Shown: in pieces, positions 1 through 6,029 of the stretch
Position numbering within the stretch: position 1 is the first letter of the stretch
Layout of the letters: every line of letters starts with the position of its first letter
NCBI GenBank assembly: GCA_937915475.1
Contig: CALGIR010000254.1
Location: forward strand, 1 to 6,029
Origin: an uncultured Bacteroidales bacterium
GTDB lineage: Bacteria > Bacteroidota > Bacteroidia > Bacteroidales > Tenuifilaceae
Reading direction: 5' to 3'
Length of the DNA: 6,029 nt
Translations under genes and position numbers: made by a program
The notes under the pieces: model-generated
Told to the model about the DNA's origin: nothing
Databases searched by the model: none
The model's input: the letters and a program-made list of their open reading frames with translations, nothing else

Positions 1-800
1 TCATTTCCTTTTGGATATCCAATGATAAGTGGATGACAAAGCAATTTTTACAGCAGAAAGGGGTCAACTTTGCTAAGGCAGTAATTTTAGGTAACAAGGA
101 AAAACTAAAACCTTTATCTCTTCCCAGCTATCCGCTGGTAGTGAAGCCTGTAGATACCGACCATGGCATTGGTGTTAGCACATCTATTAACAATGAGGAA
201 CAGCTAAAAGTGGCACTTGAAAGAGCTTTTAAATATTCTGACAAAGCTATTGTTGAAGAGTTCTTCCCAGGCAAAGAGTTTCGTTTTTTGGTAGTCGAAG
301 GAGTGGTTCGTGCTATAGCATATCGTGAGCCAGCCAATATTGTAGGCGACGGTATTTCCTCCGTAGGGCAACTCATCGATAGGAAAAATGTGGGACGAGG
401 CGATGATTACAGATTCCCTCTTTTAAAAATTAAGGTAGATGATGAGGTTACTAGGCATCTGAACGCACAATCACTAACCATTCATTCGGTTGTCCCCAGT
501 GAAGAGAAAGTATATCTCCGCAAGAACTCCAATTTGAGCACTGGTGGCGACAGTATTGATGTGACCGATACAATACCTGCTTTTTACAAAGATGTAGCCG
601 TAAAAGCAGTTGGTGCTGCAGGGTTAAGAATTGCGGGGGTTGACATAATTATCTCTGACTTGAACAACGCACCATCCCAAACCAGCTATATTGTTGTGGA
701 GCTAAATGCTCCCCCCATGTTATCAATGCACAACTATCCGTACATTGGAGTAAATCGCCATGTGGAAAAATATGTACTGGATTGTATTCTAAACTCATAG
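1..800 (+). CDS. ATP-grasp ligase, GshF-type glutathione synthetase domain (5' end missing)
   Basis: This is the last 265 residues of an ATP-grasp enzyme. The frame is open from base 3 to the left edge, and the residues before the first ATG at 33 (ISNDKW, then MTKQ) fit the family pattern 'S/N-D-K-x-x-T-K', so that ATG is internal and the true start lies outside the window. Visible motifs are VVKP (138-149, ATP-binding lysine), EEFFPGKEFRF (255-287, adenine and phosphate contacts), a GDG segment near 350, NSNLSTGGDSID (525-560) and VELNAPP (693-716), whose Glu and Asn should bind magnesium. The STGGDSID block and the PANIVGDG block strongly resemble the C-terminal half of bifunctional GshF (GshAB), which joins glycine to gamma-Glu-Cys to give glutathione in the cytoplasm; cyanophycin synthetase is a more distant relative. 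Whether the missing N-terminus carries an E. coli-type glutamate-cysteine ligase domain, as in true GshF of about 750 residues, cannot be seen. The glutamate-cysteine ligase downstream supports a thiol-synthesis role. Confidence 0.85.
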   Translation, partial: ISFWISNDKWMTKQFLQQKGVNFAKAVILGNKEKLKPLSLPSYPLVVKPVDTDHGIGVSTSINNEEQLKVALERAFKYSDKAIVEEFFPGKEFRFLVVEGVVRAIAYREPANIVGDGISSVGQLIDRKNVGRGDDYRFPLLKIKVDDEVTRHLNAQSLTIHSVVPSEEKVYLRKNSNLSTGGDSIDVTDTIPAFYKDVAVKAVGAAGLRIAGVDIIISDLNNAPSQTSYIVVELNAPPMLSMHNYPYIGVNRHVEKYVLDCILNS

Positions 801-901
801 AACCATTTTCGCTCCTATTCTGGGAGGATTAAAAAGTTAGTTTTTCATCTATCAAATCAGAGTAACTATCTATTAATAAATGTTTTATAATCAACATAAA
901 A

Positions 902-2227
902 ATGAATTTTAAAAAATTAGATATTCAAGATTTAAGCAATTGGTTTCGTTCGGGCATAAAATCTGAATCGGAATGGGGAATTGGTACGGAGCATGAACAG
1001 TTTTTATACAATAAAAAAGATTTAAAACGCCTTGCATACAATACCCACCCTGGCATTCGCCAAGTTCTTCAAGAGCTGCAAAAAGATATTTGGAAGCCCG
1101 TTTTCGAAGGTGAAAATTTAATTGCCCTTTCAGCAAAGGGAGTCACAATAACCTTGGAGCCTGGTGGGCAACTTGAACTCTCGGGAGGAAATTTTGCCAC
1201 TGTTCATGAAACCTACACAGAAACAATGCATCATTTGGAGGTTTTATCTGAATTGGGAGAAAGACTGGGTTTCTACAATCTTCCCATAGGATTTGAACCT
1301 TTTTGGAAAAGAGAGGATATCCCATGGATGCCCAAGGAACGCTATAAATACATGAAATCGTGGATGCCTACAAAAGGAAGATTAGGCTTGGATATGATGA
1401 CACGCACCTCTTCCATTCAGGTAAACCTTGATTTTAGCTCTGAGCAAGATATGATAAAAAAAGCGCAGGTAGCGCAAGCTTTTCAATCGGTAGTAATGGC
1501 GCTATTTGCCAACTCTCCTTTTACCGAAAAGAAGCCAAATGGCTATATTAGCTATCGGTCTAAAGTTTGGGACGATACAGATAATGATCGTTGTGGATTT
1601 TTGCCATTTATTTTTGATAAAAACTTTGGGTTTGATAGCTGGACAGAGTATTTGTTGGATGTTCCCATGTATTTCATTTTTCGAGATGAAAAGTATTATC
1701 CAGCCAACGGAATGACATTTAGAGAGTTTATGAAGAAAAGCAAACCTTTTGAACCCACCATTGAGGATTGGGAAGTTCACGTAACCACCGTCTTTCCGGA
1801 TATTCGGTTGAAAAAATTTCTCGAACTACGTGGAGCAGATGCTGGTGGGTTGGGACAAATTGCAGCACTTGCAGCATTTTGGGTGGGTCTTTTATACGAT
1901 CAGCGTGCGTTGGAGAAGGCCCACAAAATGGCTAAAGAGATGGATGTGGATCTAATTTGTGGCCTTAGGGCACAGGTTCCGAAAAATGGTCTGAAGGCTC
2001 ATTATAAATCCGTACTTTTGCAGGATATTGCACGCCAATTGGTTCAAACTTCCTATGAAGGGCTGGGTCGGAGGGCGCTTAAATTGGGAATAGAGTCTGA
2101 ACAGAAATATCTCGAACCTCTGCAAGAAATTGTGACTTCGGGTAAAACTATTGCAGAACGCCAGCTAGACAAATATCACAACGAATGGGGAGGAAATTTG
2201 AAAAATATCTTCCTAGAAAAACAATAA
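902..2227 (+). CDS. gshA: Glutamate-cysteine ligase, plant/alphaproteobacterial type
   Basis: The 441-residue protein should catalyse Glu + Cys + ATP to gamma-glutamylcysteine, the first and usually limiting step of glutathione synthesis, in the cytoplasm. It resembles plant GSH1 along its whole length: GTEHE (28-32), SLEPGG-like TLEPGGQLELSG (84-95), REDIPWMPKERY (137-148), LGLDMM (161-166), QVNLDFSSE (173-181), ANSPFTEKKPNG (203-214), LPFIFD (234-239), LDVPMYF (252-258), GMTFREF (270-276), RGAD (310-313), FWVGLLYD (326-333) and the C-terminal EWG (428-430). Length matches the mature plant enzyme, and there is no transit or signal peptide. It has only two cysteines, C231 and C353; the plant redox-switch cysteine positions are Tyr105, Ala268, Phe283 and Ala321. 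The start is the ATG at 902, just upstream of the conserved region, with no Shine-Dalgarno sequence. It lies 101 bases after the ATP-grasp gene and 124 before the exporter genes, so co-transcription is possible but not proven. Confidence 0.93.
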   Translation: MNFKKLDIQDLSNWFRSGIKSESEWGIGTEHEQFLYNKKDLKRLAYNTHPGIRQVLQELQKDIWKPVFEGENLIALSAKGVTITLEPGGQLELSGGNFATVHETYTETMHHLEVLSELGERLGFYNLPIGFEPFWKREDIPWMPKERYKYMKSWMPTKGRLGLDMMTRTSSIQVNLDFSSEQDMIKKAQVAQAFQSVVMALFANSPFTEKKPNGYISYRSKVWDDTDNDRCGFLPFIFDKNFGFDSWTEYLLDVPMYFIFRDEKYYPANGMTFREFMKKSKPFEPTIEDWEVHVTTVFPDIRLKKFLELRGADAGGLGQIAALAAFWVGLLYDQRALEKAHKMAKEMDVDLICGLRAQVPKNGLKAHYKSVLLQDIARQLVQTSYEGLGRRALKLGIESEQKYLEPLQEIVTSGKTIAERQLDKYHNEWGGNLKNIFLEKQ

Positions 2228-2351
2228 GTTTAGTAAAGTAGACGAATTTATCTTATTCTTAGTAAATAACTGTTCATATTGTAATTTTTTCCATTAGCCT
2301 CTATAAAAGTAAAACATCTACATTCATTACTAGAATCTATTTATCAACGGA

Positions 2352-4103
2352 ATGCTATCAAAACTCAAGTTTTTATTAATTTATGCCAAGCGCTTTCGGT
2401 GGTGGTATGCTGGTGGCGTAATTTTTTTAGGCTTAACCATTTGGGTTTCTGTTACCATTCCAGAATATATTCAGAAAACAATAGATATTATTGCCCAAGG
2501 AAGGGTAGGAAATGAAGATAAGTTCCTGCAATATGTGGGCATGATTTTAGGATTGGCTCTCGTATTGATCTTGGTACGAACCTTTTCACGTATTCTTTTC
2601 CTTGTTCCCGGACGACTCATTGAACGGCGGCTAAAGGGTGAGATGTATAGAAAACTTTCCACTTTTGGCAAAGATTATTATGATGAAAACAGTGCAGGTT
2701 CAATCATTTCCCGCGTAAACAATGACATCAATGGCGTGAGAATGATTACTGGCTTTGGGCTACTTCAAGTTGGAAATATCCTGTTTTCGCTTTCGGTAAC
2801 CCCCTATAAAATGTGGGCCATGTCTCCTAGGTTAACGCTCTACTGTGTAGTTCCTTTGGTAATTGTGTTTTTTGCGGTGAGAACGGGAATGGTGGTAATG
2901 GTAAAAAACACTCGCCTCCGCATGGATACACTGCAACGATTATCAGGCAAAACTGTCTCCTTTCTTTCAGGAAACGGTGTTATTAAAAGTTACAATATCC
3001 ATCAATGGGCTGAGAACAAAGTTCATAAAGAGAATGTTTCTTTATTTAACTACACCTTGAAAATATCGTGGATCCGATCTTTTGTTATGCCGCTTCTGGG
3101 CAGCATGGAGCAAATCCTCAAAATCGTTGCTCTCTTTGTAGGAGGACTGTTTGTTATTAACGGTGAGTTTACTCTAGGGCAGCTCACTGCATACATTGCT
3201 TACGCAGCACTTTTAACTCAACCCATCATGGGTTTGGGATGGTTACTAACCGTATTTCAACAAGGATTTGTAGGTATTAGCAGCATTCAAACCATTATGG
3301 ATCGCAAGGGAGAAGATGATGATAAACCTGCATTGGCTGAAAGTGTGAAAGAGGAACTCTTCCAAAAAGGAGTTTCTTTAAAAGATTTATCATTTACCTA
3401 TCACAATGGAAATAGGCCCGTATTGCAAAATATTAGTTTTGATATTCAGCCTGGACAGGTGGTGGGGATTACTGGCCCGCTGGGATCAGGAAAAACCACG
3501 CTTATAAACTGCCTAAATGGCTACTTAAAGGTTGAGCCAGGGCAGCTTTTTTATGGAAATCAGGACGCATCGAATATTCGAGGGCAAGATATTCGTTCCG
3601 TCGTTCGCACTGTAAGTCAAGATCTGTTCCTGTTTTCAGATACTGTGGAAAACAACATTGCCTTTGGAGCAGGCTTGCAACCCGATGACAAGCTGGTAGA
3701 GCGAGTTGTATACAAAAGTGCGCTAGCCGAAGAGCTAGAGCGTTTTCCTAAAAAGGAGAAAACCATTGTAGGCGAAAAAGGCATTATGCTGTCGGGAGGT
3801 CAAAAGCAGCGTATAAGTTTGGCTCGAGCTCTTTATGCTCCTGGCCAATTGCTAATTTTAGACGATGTGTTTTCTGCTGTGGATACAGATACGGAACGAT
3901 TTCTTATTAAGCAACTTTTTGAAAGTAAGGTAACTAGCAGTTTATTAATAGTTTCGAATCGAATGAGTGTTTTAGAAAAAACCGATTTTAACATTGTTCT
4001 TGAAGATGGGAATTTGGTTGCAAAAGGAACTCATGAGGAACTAATAAACAGTTCCGATTTCTATCGCGAAACTTGGAAGGTACAGGAAGGAGCTGAACGA
4101 TGA
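2352..4103 (+). CDS. ABC exporter half-transporter, subunit 1 (degenerate catalytic residues)
   Basis: This 583-residue protein is a membrane domain fused to an ATPase domain, the usual half-exporter layout and length. Six hydrophobic segments lie near residues 18-38, 60-80, 132-150, 157-178, 250-270 and 276-300. The ATPase domain has an A-loop Tyr350, Walker A GPLGSGKT (375-382), Q-loop Gln423, an intact LSGGQ signature (480-484) and Walker B LLILDD (to 505). The catalytic Glu is Asp505 and the switch His is Asn536 (IVSNRMS where IVAHRLS is usual), so its own ATP site is expected to bind but hydrolyse poorly. The VGEKG-x3-LSGGQKQRIS stretch and the LILDD-x3-SAVD pattern resemble BmrC/YheI of Bacillus and MdlA. 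It overlaps the next gene by four bases, which implies translational coupling and a heterodimer in the cytoplasmic membrane. No Shine-Dalgarno sequence precedes the ATG at 2352. The substrate is unknown; multidrug, lipid or peptide/thiol export are all possible. Confidence 0.93.
   Translation: MLSKLKFLLIYAKRFRWWYAGGVIFLGLTIWVSVTIPEYIQKTIDIIAQGRVGNEDKFLQYVGMILGLALVLILVRTFSRILFLVPGRLIERRLKGEMYRKLSTFGKDYYDENSAGSIISRVNNDINGVRMITGFGLLQVGNILFSLSVTPYKMWAMSPRLTLYCVVPLVIVFFAVRTGMVVMVKNTRLRMDTLQRLSGKTVSFLSGNGVIKSYNIHQWAENKVHKENVSLFNYTLKISWIRSFVMPLLGSMEQILKIVALFVGGLFVINGEFTLGQLTAYIAYAALLTQPIMGLGWLLTVFQQGFVGISSIQTIMDRKGEDDDKPALAESVKEELFQKGVSLKDLSFTYHNGNRPVLQNISFDIQPGQVVGITGPLGSGKTTLINCLNGYLKVEPGQLFYGNQDASNIRGQDIRSVVRTVSQDLFLFSDTVENNIAFGAGLQPDDKLVERVVYKSALAEELERFPKKEKTIVGEKGIMLSGGQKQRISLARALYAPGQLLILDDVFSAVDTDTERFLIKQLFESKVTSSLLIVSNRMSVLEKTDFNIVLEDGNLVAKGTHEELINSSDFYRETWKVQEGAER
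4084..4092 (+). promoter_or_regulatory. Strong Shine-Dalgarno sequence for exporter subunit 2
   Basis: AGGAAGGAG sits inside the end of the first exporter gene, seven bases before the ATG at 4100. It supports that ATG as the start and suggests that ribosomes finishing subunit 1 restart on subunit 2, which would help keep the two subunits in balance. The starts at 902 and 2352 have no comparable site. Because the bases also encode part of Val-Gln-Glu-Gly-Ala, a chance match under coding constraint cannot be excluded. Confidence 0.6.
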
Positions 4104-5881
4104 GTAAAATTAATCCAAAGAAAATATTAAGCACCAAAGATTGGTGGTTGTTTCGAAAGTTTTACAAATACTTCAAGCCACACAAAAAGTGGCTCATTAT
4201 TAGCTTGGCATCCATTCCCATTACCACAGCAGCAAGCATCCTTTTCCTATGGTTGGTACAAAGGCTTATTGATGATTTTATAATCCCTGGAGATGTTACA
4301 GGATTGAAACTATACACCATTTTGCTCTCAGGTGTTCTGCTGATAAATTTTCTGTTTGACGGGCTCTACAGCTATACTTTTTCCAAAGCAGGCGGTTTGG
4401 CTATTGTGGATATGCGGCGAGATTTGTTTGGTAAAACGCTTCGGTTTCCCATGAGTTACTACGACAAACATCCAATAGGTGTAACTCTTTCACGCTTAAC
4501 CAGTGATATGGAAAGTATATCCGAATCATTTGCTTCAGGCGTATTAGGGTTAGTGGCAGATAGCATTAAAACCTTGGCCCTGCTGGGCTACCTTTTCTAC
4601 CTAAATATAGGCTTAACGCTTGTGCTAATTTTGGTTGTGCCTGTTATTTATATTGTGATACGTGTTTTACGGAAGAAAATACGTAAGGCCTTTGATCAAT
4701 CCCGAAGTAGCTTGGCAAAATCTGCCGCATATTTACAAGAGTCTATTTACGGAATGAAGACCATTCAACTTTTTGCTGCCGAAGAAACAGCATTTAAAAA
4801 ATACGACGGCCTTAATAAAAAATATAGCGATGCACAAAACCGTTCCAACGTGTACGATGCATCACTCTACTCCATTGTAGAGGGTATTACATCCATTGCA
4901 ACCGCACTAATTATATGGTATGGTGCAGTTCAAATATGGAACCTAAACTTCACCATTGGCGTTCTAATCGTTTTCGTTACAACATTGGGGAGATTGTTTA
5001 TTCCTGTGCGACAATTTGCGCAGCAAATCACTACCATACAGCGTGCACTTTCTGCTTTGGACCATATTAGTGTACTGTTTGAACAGGAAGAGGAAGAGCC
5101 AGCCCATTGTGTTGAAAAAACTGATGTACAGCCTATTATTTTAAAAGAAGTAGTCTTCAAAAATGTGTTTTTTAGTTACTCAATAGATGGACCCGACGTA
5201 TTAAGAGACGTCTCTTTTACTTTGAACAAAGGGGATAGAATTGCATTGGTTGGAACAACTGGCTCTGGAAAATCTACCATCATTCGGCTGTTGACAAAAG
5301 CCTATTCTGGTTATCGAGGTTCCATCACAATTAACGGCGAAGAGTTACGAGACTTACCATTGCGCCGTATACGGGAAACTGTTTCGGTGATGCAGCAGGA
5401 TATCTATCTTTTTAATGATACCATCGGTTTTAATATCAGTTTAGGGCGCGAAGGGATTGGTAAAAAAGAGGTTGAAGAAGCTGCCCAATTTGTTTATGCC
5501 GACCGATTTATAAGGAGATTACCCCAAAAGTATGATTTTATTATTCAAGACAATGGCGATAATCTATCTAAAGGTCAGGGGCAACTCATCTCATTTGCTC
5601 GCGCAATAAGCGGCAATAAGGAACTTATTATACTTGACGAAGCCACCAGTTCGGTGGACTCAATTACCGAGCAGTACATACAGAAAGCCATTGAAAATAT
5701 ATTTACATCTCGCACTGTTATTGCAGTGGCACACAGGCTGAGCACCATTAAACACTCAGACCTAATTCTTGTGATGGAAAATGGATATATCATCGAGCGT
5801 GGAAATCACTCAACACTTATGGATTTGGGCGAAAAATACGCAAGTTTAGTTAAGCAGATGGAAGAGAAAAAAGAGGAATAA
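4100..5881 (+). CDS. ABC exporter half-transporter, subunit 2 (catalytic ATP site)
   Basis: This 593-residue half-exporter is the partner of the preceding gene. Hydrophobic segments lie near residues 30-52, 72-92, 145-165, 166-188, 258-280 and 283-302, followed by a short acidic linker (about 328-335) and the ATPase domain. Visible motifs are A-loop Tyr360, Walker A GTTGSGKS (385-392), Q-loop Gln433, Walker B LIILDE (509-514) with the catalytic Glu514, and switch His545 in VAHRLSTI. The signature is LSKGQ (489-493) rather than LSGGQ: Lys491 replaces the first glycine, a position that also varies in MdlB, BmrD/YheH and TM288-type subunits. In a head-to-tail dimer, this subunit's intact Walker A/B/His set pairs with the intact LSGGQ of subunit 1 to form the working ATP site. 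The protein ends in a charged tail (MEEKKEE). The start is fixed by the ATGA overlap and a Shine-Dalgarno sequence. It is probably a drug, lipid or metabolite exporter; CydC is less likely because no cytochrome bd genes are seen. Confidence 0.93.
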   Translation: MSKINPKKILSTKDWWLFRKFYKYFKPHKKWLIISLASIPITTAASILFLWLVQRLIDDFIIPGDVTGLKLYTILLSGVLLINFLFDGLYSYTFSKAGGLAIVDMRRDLFGKTLRFPMSYYDKHPIGVTLSRLTSDMESISESFASGVLGLVADSIKTLALLGYLFYLNIGLTLVLILVVPVIYIVIRVLRKKIRKAFDQSRSSLAKSAAYLQESIYGMKTIQLFAAEETAFKKYDGLNKKYSDAQNRSNVYDASLYSIVEGITSIATALIIWYGAVQIWNLNFTIGVLIVFVTTLGRLFIPVRQFAQQITTIQRALSALDHISVLFEQEEEEPAHCVEKTDVQPIILKEVVFKNVFFSYSIDGPDVLRDVSFTLNKGDRIALVGTTGSGKSTIIRLLTKAYSGYRGSITINGEELRDLPLRRIRETVSVMQQDIYLFNDTIGFNISLGREGIGKKEVEEAAQFVYADRFIRRLPQKYDFIIQDNGDNLSKGQGQLISFARAISGNKELIILDEATSSVDSITEQYIQKAIENIFTSRTVIAVAHRLSTIKHSDLILVMENGYIIERGNHSTLMDLGEKYASLVKQMEEKKEE

Positions 5882-5909
5882 ATTTGATTGAGTTCTTTAT
5901 AACTTCTGC

Positions 5910-5976
5910 TATCGCACGACTCTCGTCGTGTGGTATCCAAGCAAAATTGCTACATTCCGTTATGTCACACGACGGG
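5910..5976. repeat. Three-armed palindromic element with alternative stems
   Basis: Arm A (5910-5920) pairs with 5925-5935 around a TCTC loop: an 11-base-pair stem with two G-U pairs, whose core CACGAC/GTCGTG is perfect. The same central arm, taken as 5922-5936, can instead pair with 5962-5976: a 15-base-pair stem with three G-U pairs and a 25-base loop. The two folds exclude each other because arms A and the third arm are near-direct repeats (9 of 11 bases match at 5910-5920 versus 5963-5973). No T-run follows either stem, so an ordinary intrinsic terminator is not supported. The element begins 29 bases after the exporter stop codon. It may be a REP-like or transposon-end repeat, or a structured leader or trailer RNA. 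Confidence 0.6.
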
Positions 5977-6029
5977 TGGTCTAGCCCCCTATTAATCGGA
6001 CAATTGTTACAGATGGTTATACAAACTTA
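5977..6029. other. Non-coding right edge, no gene identified
   Basis: I see no supported gene here. An ATG at 6013 opens a frame of six codons that runs off the window, and it has no Shine-Dalgarno sequence or recognisable protein start, so it is not called. Confidence 0.4.

Noticed and set aside
33..35. ATG at 33 as the start of the first gene
   Set aside because: The frame stays open to the left edge and the residues just before it match the conserved start of the ATP-grasp N-lobe, so the ATG is internal.
128..376. Minus-strand open frames (128-376, 909-1136, 1143-1325, 1502-1780, 2471-2671, 4930-5160, 5575-5793) and the plus-strand frame 1506-1715
   Set aside because: All lie inside strongly supported genes, resemble no known proteins and have no start signals, so they are frame shadows.
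812..826. Possible terminator hairpin after the ATP-grasp gene (CTCC / GGAG)
   Set aside because: The stem is only four to five base pairs and the T-run is about 15 bases further on.
886..891. TATAAT as a -10 box before the glutamate-cysteine ligase gene
   Set aside because: It lies in very AT-rich sequence only ten bases before the ATG, has no -35 partner, and is not the Bacteroidota consensus TAnnTTTG.
2282..2289. TAATTTTT as a Bacteroidota-type -7 box (TAnnTTTG) before the exporter genes
   Set aside because: It misses the final G, no TTG is seen at the proper distance upstream, and a similar near-match occurs at 838-845, so chance is likely.
2352..5881. Assignment of the exporter pair as CydDC
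   Set aside because: No cytochrome bd genes are present, and the motif context (GEKG before LSGGQKQRIS, LILDD, LSxGQ in the partner) fits MdlAB/BmrCD-type heterodimers better.

Overview
The window holds four consecutive genes, all on the + strand, followed by about 150 non-coding bases. The composition is AT-rich. Three of the four genes have no Shine-Dalgarno sequence, or their start is not visible. Together with the character of the proteins this suggests a member of the Bacteroidota (Bacteroidetes), although nothing here fixes the genus.

Left part (1-2227): two enzymes of gamma-glutamyl-thiol (glutathione) synthesis. The first is the C-terminal part of an ATP-grasp ligase cut by the left edge of the window; its sequence is closest in character to the glutathione-synthetase half of GshF (GshAB). 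After a 101-base gap comes a complete glutamate-cysteine ligase of the plant/alphaproteobacterial type (GCS2 superfamily). Read together, they would make gamma-Glu-Cys and then glutathione, using enzymes from two lineages that are not usually paired. If the first gene turns out to be a full-length bifunctional GshF, the locus would encode the ligase step twice.

Right part (2352-5881): two half-size ABC exporters (six-helix membrane domain plus ATPase domain) that overlap by four bases (ATGA), so they are almost certainly co-expressed as a heterodimer of the MdlAB / BmrCD / TM287-288 kind. The changed catalytic residues sort cleanly. Subunit 1 has lost the Walker B glutamate and the switch histidine, and subunit 2 has a changed signature motif. 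This predicts one dead and one active ATP site in the dimer. The substrate is not shown by the sequence. The neighbouring thiol-synthesis genes make a glutathione or gamma-glutamyl compound a testable idea only.

Right end (5882-6029): no gene is seen. It contains a three-armed palindromic element in which one arm can pair with either of two others. It may be a REP-like or transposon-derived repeat or an RNA switch, and it is the least explained signal in the window. I see no integrase or transposase gene, CRISPR array, tRNA or rRNA, and no evidence for a wholly new system.
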